From Terriglobia bacterium (lineage in GTDB: Bacteria > Acidobacteriota > Terriglobia > Terriglobales > Acidobacteriaceae), in NCBI GenBank assembly GCA_020073495.1, contig JAIQFD010000004.1, positions 299,001 to 363,000 of the forward strand: a stretch of 64,000 bases of DNA. The letters are read 5' to 3'. This document shows, in pieces, positions 1 through 8,263 of this stretch (its first letter is position 1; each line of letters starts with the position of its first letter). The notes beneath the pieces are model-generated. The model was given only the letters and a program-made list of their open reading frames with translations. It had not been told where the DNA came from and did no database searches. A program made the translations under genes and the position numbers.

Positions 1-384
1 CACCGTGTCGCGCTCGGGGACATCGTCGGCGGTGTAGTCGGTGCCCTTGGCGTGAACGTCAGGCCGGATGTCGCGGATGAGCGCGCGCACGTCCGGCTCG
101 GGGAAGATCACCACGGCGTCCACGTCGGCAAGCGCGGACAGGATCTCGGCGCGCTCCGCGGCGGGCATGCGTGGACGGCCCGATCCCTTGAGAACGCGCA
201 CCGTGTCGTCGGCATTGACGCCCACGACGAGTTTGCCTCCCAACTGCTTGGCGCCGTGCAGGTAGCGTACGTGTCCTACGTGAAGCACGTCAAAACACCC
301 ATTGGCCAGCACGATACGCTCGCCTCCACGCCGCCACTCGGCGACGAGGCGCTTGAGTTCTTCGCGATCGAGGATCTTGTCCAT
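1..384 (-). CDS. rfaE2: D-glycero-beta-D-manno-heptose 1-phosphate adenylyltransferase (RfaE2/HldE C-terminal type), 3' end cut by window
   Basis: A nucleotidyltransferase that would activate heptose-1-phosphate to ADP-heptose for the LPS inner core in the cytoplasm. From the ATG at 384 the frame is open to base 1 (128 codons seen, about 30 missing). The start [10 protein letters not shown], the motif [11 protein letters not shown] (cytidylyltransferase HxGH signature) and the later [13 protein letters not shown] segment are typical of RfaE2. It lies 71 bases after the kinase half gene, so heptose kinase and adenylyltransferase are separate proteins here rather than one fused HldE. It is the last visible gene of the waaA-lpxK-rfaE1-rfaE2 run. 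Confidence 0.9.
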   Translation of the reverse strand, partial: MDKILDREELKRLVAEWRRGGERIVLANGCFDVLHVGHVRYLHGAKQLGGKLVVGVNADDTVRVLKGSGRPRMPAAERAEILSALADVDAVVIFPEPDVRALIRDIRPDVHAKGTDYTADDVPERDTV

Positions 385-455
385 GGAGGTGGTTGCGGGA
401 AGAAGTGAGGCTGTAGGAGTCAGTCCCTACCGCCTACCTCCTACTTCCCACAAGC

Positions 456-1472
456 TCAGTGCCTTGCTGAATCTTTCTCCACCGCCGCAACCAGCTCCGC
501 GGCAGTGACGGTCGCAGTGCCACGCTTCATGACCACGATGCCGCCCGCGTAGTTCGCCAGGCGCGCGGCGTCTTCGGGTTCCGCACCCGCGGCTAGCGCC
601 GCCGTGAAGGTTGCGATCACCGTGTCTCCCGCGCCGGTGACGTCGGCCACCTGGTCGGAACCGTAGATCGGGATCGGTACCGGCTTGTGCCTGCGCCGGA
701 ATGCGACCATGCCGTCGCGCCCGCGCGTGATCACCAGCGATTCGAGTCTCATGCGGCGAATGAGCTGCTCGCCGGCGGCGACTAGGATCGTCGGCTCATC
801 GGCGACGCGGATGCCCAGCGCCGCCTCGACCTCCAGCTCATTGGGCGTGGCCGCGGTGATGCCCGAGAACTCCAGCATCCGGTAGCGCGAATCCAGCGTC
901 ACCGGGATGCCCTCGAGCGCACGCGTCGCCTGGATGGCGCGCAGAATGTGCGGCGTGGCGGCGCCGTAGCCGTAATCGGAGACCAGCACCGCGTCCGACG
1001 CCTTGGCGCACTCCCGCGCGTAGCGGGCGATCTGTGCGGCATCGAAGGTGCGCGGCTCGGGCTCGCGGTCCATGCGCACCACCTGCTGCCGCGACGAATG
1101 CGTATGGCCGGCCAGGATGCGCGTCTTGGTCGGCGTCGTGTACCCCTTGAGCTTGATGATCCCGCTCACCGGAATCTTTTTCTGCCGGAAGCGCTGGAGC
1201 AGGGTGCGCCCGGGCTCGTCGTCGCCCACGATGCCCACCGGCAGCACGTTGGAGCCCAGGTCGGCCAGGTTGTAGACGGCATTGCCCGCGCCTCCAGGTA
1301 CCAGGATCCGCTCGCGGTGCTTGAGGATGAGCACCGGCGCCTCGCGCGACACGCGCGCGATCTCGCCGTAGAGGAACTCATCCGCCACCAGGTCGCCCAC
1401 CACGGTGACGGTCACACGCGGGAACGATTCGATGGTGCGGATCAGCCGCTCAGCTTGCTTACTGCGGTTCAT
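456..1472 (-). CDS. rfaE1: D-glycero-beta-D-manno-heptose-7-phosphate kinase (RfaE1, PfkB family)
   Basis: A 338-residue ribokinase-family kinase that phosphorylates heptose-7-phosphate at C1 in ADP-heptose synthesis. The GGAGNA glycine motif is near residue 60 and the C-terminal PfkB signature DVTGAGDT supplies the anion hole and catalytic Asp. I chose ATG 1472 (MNRSKQ) because the open frame upstream to 1685 crosses into lpxK and has no family similarity. It is the N-terminal half of bacterial HldE as an independent gene, co-directional with lpxK upstream (49-base gap holding a CAGCCGCCAGCC-type repeat) and rfaE2 downstream. Confidence 0.92.
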   Translation of the reverse strand: MNRSKQAERLIRTIESFPRVTVTVVGDLVADEFLYGEIARVSREAPVLILKHRERILVPGGAGNAVYNLADLGSNVLPVGIVGDDEPGRTLLQRFRQKKIPVSGIIKLKGYTTPTKTRILAGHTHSSRQQVVRMDREPEPRTFDAAQIARYARECAKASDAVLVSDYGYGAATPHILRAIQATRALEGIPVTLDSRYRMLEFSGITAATPNELEVEAALGIRVADEPTILVAAGEQLIRRMRLESLVITRGRDGMVAFRRRHKPVPIPIYGSDQVADVTGAGDTVIATFTAALAAGAEPEDAARLANYAGGIVVMKRGTATVTAAELVAAVEKDSARH

Positions 1473-1521
1473 TCGGGAAGGGCGATTGTACCAGCCAGCG
1501 TCAGCCGCCAGCCATCGGCCG

Positions 1522-2463
1522 TCACAGTGCGGTGCACCGGCGCTGGGCGATGGCACTGAGCATGGAATCGAGGGCCGCCTGGGCGTCCAGGATTTCCAGG
1601 CGGACGGGAACGACTGCCAGCGGATCCAAAGCCGAAAACAGGCCGCCGAGGTTGACCGCATCTTTCTCCGTGGTGACGAAGCCACCCGCCTCGCTGCGCT
1701 GCGCCAGGTGAAGCAGGTCGTGGACGTCCTTTTCTGTGTAGGCGTGATGGTCGCGGAAGACGGCCTCGCCGGCGGGCTCGATGCCCGCTTTTCTTAGTTG
1801 TAAGAAGAAATTCTGGGGCCGTGCGATGCCGCAAAAGGCGATGGGGCGCGCAGGAACGTCTTTCGGCAGAATGCCGCGCCGCGCGCGCCAGAATGTTCTG
1901 GCCGCCGGAAACGCCTCTGGCTCGGCGCCGCTCATCAACGCGACGGCATCGGCGCGCTTCAGTGCGGTAAGCGGCTCGCGCAGGCGGCCGCTCGGCAGCA
2001 GGCGGTCGCGTGCGTCGTCCGGGGTCACCAGGACGATGTCGAAGTCGCGCGCCAGTTGCCGGTGCTGGAAGCCGTCGTCCACCAGGTGCAGGCTCGTCTC
2101 GAACTGCTTCTCCGCTACCCTACCCGCATCGTAGCGGTCTTCGCCGACGATCACCGGGACCTGGAGCTTGCGCGCGATGAGGAGTGGCTCGTCGCCGAAC
2201 TCGGACGCCAGTCCGCCGGGATCGACCACGCGAACACCCTTGCTCCTGCGCCCGTAGCCGCGCGAGAGCACGTCGAAAGCGATGCTGCGAGTCTTCAGCA
2301 GTTCGCCCAGGGCGATGACGAAGGGGGTCTTGCCTGAGCCGCCGACCGAGATGTTCCCCACGCTGATCACCGGCTTCGCGAGGCGACGCGCAGGCAGCGA
2401 GCCGCGATCGTAGAGCGCATTGCGCGCCCCGACCACGGCGCCATAGAGGGAGGAGAGCATCAT
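1522..2463 (-). CDS. lpxK: Tetraacyldisaccharide 4'-kinase
   Basis: A 313-residue inner-membrane-associated kinase that adds the 4'-phosphate of lipid A. The N-terminal Walker A, VGNISVGGSGKTP (about residues 35-47), is diagnostic of LpxK; further family blocks are LSRGYGR and the HLVDDGFQHRQLARD segment. Its ATG lies inside the last codons of waaA (4-base overlap), so the two are probably translationally coupled. Length matches the family. It indicates a canonical phosphorylated lipid A, together with lpxC at 55284. Confidence 0.95.
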   Translation of the reverse strand: MMLSSLYGAVVGARNALYDRGSLPARRLAKPVISVGNISVGGSGKTPFVIALGELLKTRSIAFDVLSRGYGRRSKGVRVVDPGGLASEFGDEPLLIARKLQVPVIVGEDRYDAGRVAEKQFETSLHLVDDGFQHRQLARDFDIVLVTPDDARDRLLPSGRLREPLTALKRADAVALMSGAEPEAFPAARTFWRARRGILPKDVPARPIAFCGIARPQNFFLQLRKAGIEPAGEAVFRDHHAYTEKDVHDLLHLAQRSEAGGFVTTEKDAVNLGGLFSALDPLAVVPVRLEILDAQAALDSMLSAIAQRRCTAL

Positions 2464-3755
2464 CGGGCGCTCATTTCCGTCTCCGGTAGGAGCTGTTCCA
2501 GCGCCTCCATGGTGCGTCGCGTCGCGCCGGACTGCGAGCGGAAGACCTCCGCCGCACGCCGTCCAAGACCTGCGCGCAGCCCCTGGTCGTCGAGCAGGCG
2601 CGTCAGTTCTACGGCAAATGATTCCGGCGTCGCCACCAGCACTGCGTCGGCGCGGCGAAAGATGTTGAGAATGTCGCGGAAGTTCTCGGTATGAGGCCCC
2701 ACCAGGATCGGCACGCCATGCTGCGCCGGTTCCAGGATGTTGTGACCTCCGCGTGGCACCAGGCTTCCGCCGACGAAGGCCACGGTGGCCAGCGCATAGA
2801 CGCCGGCGAGTTCGCCAATGGTGTCGAGCAACACGACCGAACCAGCGAACGATTCGTCGCCCATCATTCGGGAGCGGCGGACGAAGTTCAGGCTGCTGCC
2901 CATCAGAAGGTTCGCGACCGCGTCAAAGCGCTCCGGATGCCGCGGCGCGAGCACTAGCGCCGCGCGCGGGTGCGACTTGAGCGCGGAACGGAATGCCTCC
3001 AGCACCAGTTGTTCTTCGCCCTCGACGGTGCTGCCGCACACCAGGACCTCCGTCACCGCCGCTCGGGCGAATGCCTGCCGCAAGGTCTCGACGACCGGCT
3101 TTGCAGCGGACTCCTGTGCCTCGAATTTCAAGTTCCCCGAGACGTGCACGCGGTCTTCCGGCGCGCCGATCTCGGCCAGCCGCTGTGCGTCCAGGTCGCT
3201 CTGCGTGAGAAAGACGTCCACATTGCGCAGCAGCTTCTTCCACGCGAAGCGCAGACGCACGTACCTCGGATACGAGCGGTCGGAGATGCGCGCGTTCACC
3301 ACGGCCAAGCGCGCCCCCCTTGCTTTCGCCAGGCGCAGGAAGTTCGGCCAGAACTCGGTTTCGGCCAGCACGATCAGCGACGGCCGTAACGCCCCCAGGT
3401 AGGCGCGCACGGCAAACCCGAAGTCCAGCGGAAAGAAAAAAACGTTCTCCTCGCCATACCGGTCGCGGGCGAGTTTTTGTCCCGCGAGGGTTGTCGTCGA
3501 GATCAGGACACGGCGTTCGAGGTGACGCGCCGTCAGTTCCGCGACCAGGCTGCCAATCGCGAGCACCTCGCCCACAGACACCGCGTGCACCCATATGCAA
3601 CCCTCTGCCGGTTTGCGCAAGATGCGCTCTGGCACGCGCCCCAGGCGCTCCGCCAGCCCCGCCCGGTACTTGGCCATGGTGAGCATCTTCACGAGCCAAT
3701 AGGGCAGCGTCAGGAACAGGGCCAACGACAGGCCTGCGCTGTAGAGAAGGTGCAT
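2460..3755 (-). CDS. waaA: 3-deoxy-D-manno-octulosonic acid (Kdo) transferase
   Basis: A 431-residue glycosyltransferase that moves Kdo from CMP-Kdo to lipid IVA on the cytoplasmic face of the inner membrane. An N-terminal membrane anchor (residues 3-25) is followed by the VHAVSVGE motif with the catalytic Glu and by the ETEFWPN block, both hallmarks of WaaA; the C-terminal half has the GT-B nucleotide-binding segment GGHNILEPAQHG. It is the first gene of the minus-strand LPS run and diverges from the exported-protein gene at 3835 across a 79-base gap. Confidence 0.95.
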   Translation of the reverse strand: MHLLYSAGLSLALFLTLPYWLVKMLTMAKYRAGLAERLGRVPERILRKPAEGCIWVHAVSVGEVLAIGSLVAELTARHLERRVLISTTTLAGQKLARDRYGEENVFFFPLDFGFAVRAYLGALRPSLIVLAETEFWPNFLRLAKARGARLAVVNARISDRSYPRYVRLRFAWKKLLRNVDVFLTQSDLDAQRLAEIGAPEDRVHVSGNLKFEAQESAAKPVVETLRQAFARAAVTEVLVCGSTVEGEEQLVLEAFRSALKSHPRAALVLAPRHPERFDAVANLLMGSSLNFVRRSRMMGDESFAGSVVLLDTIGELAGVYALATVAFVGGSLVPRGGHNILEPAQHGVPILVGPHTENFRDILNIFRRADAVLVATPESFAVELTRLLDDQGLRAGLGRRAAEVFRSQSGATRRTMEALEQLLPETEMSAR

Positions 3756-3834
3756 CGGAGGGATTCTAAGGCATCGAGCCAGACAGACGGCCGCGCGCTG
3801 GCGAAAACCGCACTCCAGCGTCCATAATCACAGT

Positions 3835-4491
3835 ATGCGTCGCGCACTCATGTCCGCTCTGCTCATGGGATCGCTGCTGCTGGCCGTCTCATTGCTTGCC
3901 GACGAAAAAGGCTTCGTCGCGCCCAAGGCGTACCACGCCAAGACCTATCCGGCGCGCGATGAACATCCTATGGAGCACGTCACCGTCGCCGTGGATCCCT
4001 ACGACCTGCCCGACAAGACCGCCGGGATCTTGCGCGTTCCTTACAACAGCGCTGGATTCCTGCCTGTGCGGCTGATCGTCTCCAACGATGGCGACTCTCC
4101 CATCGTCCTCACCGGCATGCGAGTCGAGCTGATCACGGTGGGGAAGGTGAAGATCGCGCCCGCTGTTCCAGACGACATCTACCGGCGCATCAGCAAGCAG
4201 GGCAAACGCCCCGACGCGCCTCGCACCATCCCCCTTCCACTCCCGCGCAAGCAAAAGCCCAGCGTCAGCAAGGAGGCCGAGGACGAGATCGAGAATTCGC
4301 GCTTCCTGGCGCGCGCCGTCGAGCCGCATGCCACCCAGGCCGGATTCCTCTTCTTCGATGTCGAAGGGATCTCCAACCCGATGGCCGGCGCACACCTGTA
4401 CGTCACCGGGGTCAACGACTCTAGAGGCCAGGAGCTGATGTACTTCGAGATCCCACTCGAGAAGTACCTGAGCTACCGGCCGGGACATTGA
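3835..4491 (+). CDS. Exported protein of unknown function
   Basis: A 218-residue protein I do not recognise. Residues 1-22 form a clear signal peptide (MRRALMSALLMGSLLLAV then an AD cleavage region). The mature part is mixed beta/loop with conserved-looking blocks VPYNSAGFLPVRLIVSNDGD and MRVELIT, suggesting an immunoglobulin-like beta-sandwich, and a Lys/Pro-rich basic stretch in the middle. No Shine-Dalgarno is visible. A CATAAT hexamer ends 6 bases before the ATG, so the transcript could be leaderless if that is the -10 box. It diverges from waaA, and DUF971 follows 54 bases later. Confidence 0.75.
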   Translation: MRRALMSALLMGSLLLAVSLLADEKGFVAPKAYHAKTYPARDEHPMEHVTVAVDPYDLPDKTAGILRVPYNSAGFLPVRLIVSNDGDSPIVLTGMRVELITVGKVKIAPAVPDDIYRRISKQGKRPDAPRTIPLPLPRKQKPSVSKEAEDEIENSRFLARAVEPHATQAGFLFFDVEGISNPMAGAHLYVTGVNDSRGQELMYFEIPLEKYLSYRPGH

Positions 4492-4545
4492 CGGCGCACG
4501 TCGCCCCTCGTAAATCGGCCCTTGCCGATATGCGATACTGAATGC

Positions 4546-4950
4546 ATGCCCATGCCTGCGCTGCCTCCGGCCGAGCCGAAGTCCGTGACCGTGAATTTGA
4601 CCACCGGCACGGGCATGGAGATCGAGTGGAAGGACGGACACCGCAGCAGCTACACCTTCCAGTATCTGCGCGACGCCTGTCCCTGCGCCATGTGCAACGA
4701 GGAGCGCGACAAGACCGGGCGTGAGCCAGGCGAGTCCGCAAGACCGGCTCCCGGCGCGCTGCCCATGTTCAAGGCGGCGGCCAAACCGGTGGATGTGGAA
4801 CGCATGGGCAAGTACGCGATCCGCTTCTTCTGGAATGACAAGCACGAGCACGGAATCTACTCCTGGGATTATTTCCGCCATATCTGCCCGTGCGCCGAAT
4901 GCAGGGCCGTCCGCGCGGCCAGCCACGAGCCCACGGCGAAGGTCCAGTAG
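4546..4950 (+). CDS. DUF971 (gamma-butyrobetaine hydroxylase N-terminal-like) protein
   Basis: A 134-residue small protein whose core matches the DUF971/GBBH-like N-terminal fold: a beta-strand segment with IEWKDGHRSSYTFQYLRDACPC, then a second block YSWDYFRHICPCAEC. The two Cys-rich motifs (CPCAMC and CPCAEC) look like metal-binding ligands, as in the zinc site of gamma-butyrobetaine hydroxylase. Stand-alone bacterial members are often near Fe-S assembly genes, but not here. ATG 4546 was chosen; ATG 4552 and TTG 4522 are alternatives. It ends 5 bases before the pcrA start, so the two are probably cotranscribed. Confidence 0.82.
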   Translation: MPMPALPPAEPKSVTVNLTTGTGMEIEWKDGHRSSYTFQYLRDACPCAMCNEERDKTGREPGESARPAPGALPMFKAAAKPVDVERMGKYAIRFFWNDKHEHGIYSWDYFRHICPCAECRAVRAASHEPTAKVQ

Positions 4951-4955
4951 CCGCA

Positions 4956-7526
4956 GTGCAGCATCTTCTCGACCAACTCAATCCTGAGCAGCGCAAGGCG
5001 GTGGAGAGCGTCCGCGGGCCGTTGCTCATCCTCGCCGGCGCGGGCAGCGGGAAAACGCGCGTCATCACCTACCGCATCGCCCACCTGGTCGAGAACCTGG
5101 GCGTCTCGCCCGACTCTATCCTTGCCGTCACCTTCACCAACAAGGCGGCGGCCGAGATGGCAGAACGGGTCGAGAAACTGGCCGGAGGCTCTTTGCTCCG
5201 CCAGCCCTGGATCTCCACGTTTCACTCTTTCTGCGTGCGCGTGCTGCGCCGCGACATCGAGGCGCTGAAGGAATTCCGGAAGGACTTTGCGATCTACGAC
5301 GAGACCGACCAGCAGCAGGTGGTCAAGGCGGCCATGCGGCGCCTCGGCCTCGACGACAAACAGACCAAGCCGCAAGCCGTCCTGGCGCGCATCTCCTGGG
5401 CCAAGAACCATATGATGGACCCGCAGCAGGTCTTCCACGAGTCGCGAGATCCCCTCTCCGAGCGCGTCGCCCACGTCTTCGAGATCTACAAGCAGGAGTT
5501 GCGCAAGGCCAACGCACTCGACTTCGACGACCTGCTGCTCGAGGCCGTCCGCCTGCTGAAAGATATCGCCGAGGTGCGTGAGCGCTACAACCGCCGCTTC
5601 GAGTACATCCTCATCGACGAGTACCAGGACACCAACCGCCCGCAGTACGAACTCATGCGCCTGCTGGCCGGCTCGCACCACAACGTCTGCGTCGTCGGCG
5701 ACGAGGACCAGTCCATCTACTCCTGGCGCGGCGCCGACATCCGCAACATCCTCGAGTTCGAGCAGGACTTCCCGGAAGCAAAGATCATCCGCCTGGAGCA
5801 GAACTACCGCTCCACGCAGAACATACTGGCCGCGGCCTCGGCCGTGGTGGCGAACAACGTCCAGCGCAAGGGCAAGAACCTATGGACGTCGCGCCAGGGT
5901 GGTACGAAACTCGGCTTCTACGAGGCTCCCGACGGTGAGAATGAGGCGCTGTTCGTAGCCGATCAGATCTCCAAGTATGTCGCGCGAGCCCATCAGGAGG
6001 GCGTCGAGCAGCCGCGCGCGGCAGTGCTCTACCGCACCAACTTCCAATCGCGGCTGGTGGAGGAGGCCATGCGCCGCTACGGCATGAAGTACCACGTGGT
6101 CGGCGGCTTCTCGTTCTACGAGCGCGCCGAGATCAAGGACATGATCTCGTACCTCAAGCTGCTCCAGAACGTGGACGACTCCATCGCCCTGCTGCGCGTC
6201 ATCAACACGCCCGCTCGGGGCATCGGCAAAACGACGGTCGAGACACTGGAGCGCATCGCGCTCGAGACCGGACTCTCGCTCTGGGGCGCCGTCGGAGAAG
6301 CCATCCAGCGCCAGCTATTACCCGCGCGCGCTCTCGCCGCGCTGCAAAGTTTCCGCCAGCTCATCGAGGACGCCCGCGCCATGCTCGCCGGGACCTTCGG
6401 CGGGAAACTCGCGGAGGAGGTCGCGGAGCCCCCAGCCGTCAGCGGTCAGCCGTCCGGAACAGCGGACGCAGAGAGCGCAGAGGATTTCTTCGACAAGCTC
6501 GCGCCGGGCTCTGAAGCCAGCGACCGGCAACCAGCGACCAGCGACTCTGTCGAGGGGTTCCGCTCCCCCGGCGGCCCCGCCACGCTTCCCGAGATCCTGA
6601 AGTTTCTCATCGACCGCACCGGCTACATCAAGCAGCTCGAAGAAGAGGCCACGCCGGATTCCTTCGCGCGCATCGACAACCTGCGCGAACTGGTGAACGC
6701 CGCCATGGACTCGCGCGACCGCGGCGAGTCACTCTCCGACTTTCTCGACCACGCCGCCCTGGTCAGCGAGTCCGACGACTACGACGAGCGCGCGCAGATC
6801 ACGCTCATGACCCTGCACGCCGCCAAGGGCCTCGAATTCCCGCTTGTCTTCCTCGTCGGCCTGGAGGAAGGCCTGTTCCCGCACTCGCGCACGCTGATGG
6901 ACCCGCCGCAGCTTGAGGAAGAGCGCCGCCTCTGCTACGTCGGCATGACACGCGCCATGGACGCGCTGGTGGTCACGCGCGCCCGCTTCCGCCGCCGCTA
7001 CGGCACCGACCTGCCCGACGCCGCAGTGCCCTCGCGCTTCCTGGACGAGATCCCACCGCAACTGATGGAGGACCTGGGTTCTCCGCAACCGAGAGCCGCC
7101 GAGCGGCGCGATTACGAGTACTCCCAGGCGGGCAGCGACGACGACTTCGACCAGCGCCCACGCCACGGCAATGGGCGCAAACAGCGCGCGTCCTATGGCG
7201 GCCCGACTTACAACTCCATCGACAACATCGCTGAATTCTTCGCCTCCCGAGGAAAGAAATTCACCCGGCCGAAGTTGAGCGGTGTTGCGGGCGTGAGCGA
7301 AGCGGGAGCCCGCACGCGAAATCCCGAGCGCAGCGAGGGAACCATTCCCGCGCCCACCGGCAAGACCGGCTTCCGCCCCGGCATGAAGGTGCGCCACCCG
7401 AAATATGGCGAGGGGACGGTGTACAAACGCGAGGGCGAAGGTGAGGACGCCAAGATTACGGTACAATTTCCACGCTTCGGGCTCAAGAAGCTGGTAGAGA
7501 GGTTCGCGCAGCTCGAGCGCGCCTGA
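4956..7526 (+). CDS. pcrA: ATP-dependent DNA helicase, UvrD/PcrA family
   Basis: An 856-residue SF1A 3'-5' helicase for repair and rolling-circle replication. LNPEQRKAVE (Q motif) is followed by Walker A AGAGSGKT at about residue 30, then DEYQDTN (Walker B), GDEDQSIYSWRGA, TLHAAKGLEF and VGMTRAMD. The C-terminus carries the PcrA-type Tudor-like tail (GMKVRHPKYGEGTV). I chose GTG 4956 because homologs begin at the equivalent of VQHLLDQLNPEQ; GTG 4890 and ATG 4899 are in frame but overlap DUF971. Two low-complexity segments (about residues 491-531 and 777-796) are made of sequence that elsewhere occurs as intergenic repeats and are described separately. Confidence 0.95.
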   Translation: MQHLLDQLNPEQRKAVESVRGPLLILAGAGSGKTRVITYRIAHLVENLGVSPDSILAVTFTNKAAAEMAERVEKLAGGSLLRQPWISTFHSFCVRVLRRDIEALKEFRKDFAIYDETDQQQVVKAAMRRLGLDDKQTKPQAVLARISWAKNHMMDPQQVFHESRDPLSERVAHVFEIYKQELRKANALDFDDLLLEAVRLLKDIAEVRERYNRRFEYILIDEYQDTNRPQYELMRLLAGSHHNVCVVGDEDQSIYSWRGADIRNILEFEQDFPEAKIIRLEQNYRSTQNILAAASAVVANNVQRKGKNLWTSRQGGTKLGFYEAPDGENEALFVADQISKYVARAHQEGVEQPRAAVLYRTNFQSRLVEEAMRRYGMKYHVVGGFSFYERAEIKDMISYLKLLQNVDDSIALLRVINTPARGIGKTTVETLERIALETGLSLWGAVGEAIQRQLLPARALAALQSFRQLIEDARAMLAGTFGGKLAEEVAEPPAVSGQPSGTADAESAEDFFDKLAPGSEASDRQPATSDSVEGFRSPGGPATLPEILKFLIDRTGYIKQLEEEATPDSFARIDNLRELVNAAMDSRDRGESLSDFLDHAALVSESDDYDERAQITLMTLHAAKGLEFPLVFLVGLEEGLFPHSRTLMDPPQLEEERRLCYVGMTRAMDALVVTRARFRRRYGTDLPDAAVPSRFLDEIPPQLMEDLGSPQPRAAERRDYEYSQAGSDDDFDQRPRHGNGRKQRASYGGPTYNSIDNIAEFFASRGKKFTRPKLSGVAGVSEAGARTRNPERSEGTIPAPTGKTGFRPGMKVRHPKYGEGTVYKREGEGEDAKITVQFPRFGLKKLVERFAQLERA
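6429..6548 (+). repeat. Composite repeat-derived in-frame insertion inside pcrA
   Basis: Three repeat words follow each other inside the helicase gene: CAGCCGTCAGCGGTCAGCC (6432-6450), AACAGCGGACGCAGAGAGCG and following bases (6459-6484), and AGCCAGCGACCGGCAACCAG and following bases (6515-6546). All three resemble short repeats in spacers of this window (for example 1494-1525, 32590-32620, 50787-50815). They encode a Ser/Ala/Pro/Asp-rich linker without helicase motifs. That it is repeat-derived is an inference from similarity by eye. Confidence 0.6.
7286..7341 (+). repeat. GAGCGAAGC-type repeat copy in frame inside pcrA
   Basis: The segment holds GCGGGCGTGAGCGAAGCGGG, GCCCGC and CCCGAGCGCAGCGAGGGA, giving an imperfect hairpin (GCGGGC with GCCCGC) plus the GAGCG(A/C)AGCGAGG word of the dispersed family. 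It is read as a linker with the peptide NPERSEG between the helicase core and the C-terminal Tudor-like tail. Confidence 0.6.
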
Positions 7527-7543
7527 ACAAGGAGATTCCTGCC

Positions 7544-7987
7544 ATGAAGAAACTGGGGGTACTAGCGGGGTTCGTCGCACTGGTCGCGGTCGCCACGGGC
7601 TTGGCGCAGTATCGCTGGCCCAACATGACGACGGTGCAGAGGGTCTGGATCGACAAGCTGGGCAACAACGATGACGCGGAGCGCTTCCGCTTCCAGTTGG
7701 CCATTGAATTGGGCAAGAACGGATTCACCGCCTGGGATGAGGCGGACGGCTCCGACGGCATCGTCAAGGGCACGTTCTCCTACAAGAACTTCAGCGATAA
7801 GTCGGGCGCCGCGGCCAATCTCCGCATCATGAGCCCCGACAATAAGGAGATCTGGGGCTTGAGCGTGAACGACCCCAAATCAGACCGCAAGGGCGATTCG
7901 TCGCTCTGGGTCGCGCAGGAAGTCGCCAAGCGCATGAAGGAGCAGAAGGCGAACGAGATCAAGTGGTTCAAGGGAAAGAAAGGCTAG
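7544..7987 (+). CDS. Exported protein of unknown function
   Basis: A 147-residue protein with an N-terminal signal peptide (MKKLGVLAGFVALVAVATGLA). The mature domain reads like a small alpha/beta domain (RVWIDKLGNNDDAERFRFQLAIELGK, then GFTAWDE, then IVKGTFSY), resembling lipoprotein-type domains in which a gene-dosage-like output is compared. I cannot assign a family. A good Shine-Dalgarno AAGGAG lies 8 bases before ATG 7544, and the gene starts 17 bases after pcrA, so it may be cotranscribed. Confidence 0.75.
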   Translation: MKKLGVLAGFVALVAVATGLAQYRWPNMTTVQRVWIDKLGNNDDAERFRFQLAIELGKNGFTAWDEADGSDGIVKGTFSYKNFSDKSGAAANLRIMSPDNKEIWGLSVNDPKSDRKGDSSLWVAQEVAKRMKEQKANEIKWFKGKKG

Positions 7988-8017
7988 TTTCGAGTTGAAA
8001 TCTGTCAGAGAGGACTA

Positions 8018-8173
8018 ATGGCAAACACCACGAAGCTGAGCAGGGAAGAACGCAAGAAAGCCAAGCGCGCTGCGCGCAAGAAGCAGGCGCCCAAGAAGCC
8101 GCGTGAGTATGCGCGCGGATCGAAGAAGAGAAAAGTCAAGAAGATGGTTCGCGGCCAGTCGAAGCGCACGTAA
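8018..8173 (+). CDS. 51-residue Lys/Arg-rich small protein
   Basis: A short frame of 51 residues, ATG 8018 to TAA 8171-8173, beginning MANTTKLSREERKKAKRAAR. Roughly half the residues are Lys or Arg and there are no Cys, His or Trp. A GAGAGGA Shine-Dalgarno-like stretch lies a few bases upstream of the ATG. The composition suggests a nucleic-acid- or ribosome-binding peptide, but no family is recognised. It follows the exported-protein gene by 30 bases in the same direction. It could be chance, but the start context and strong composition bias favour a real gene. Confidence 0.6.
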   Translation: MANTTKLSREERKKAKRAARKKQAPKKPREYARGSKKRKVKKMVRGQSKRT

Positions 8174-8263
8174 TCGAGGATCTGGGGATCGGGCGGGCGG
8201 TCTGCTGTCCGCTTGCCCGATCCCGCAGTCATCCAATCGCCCAATTCATTCCAGGAGCTCGTT

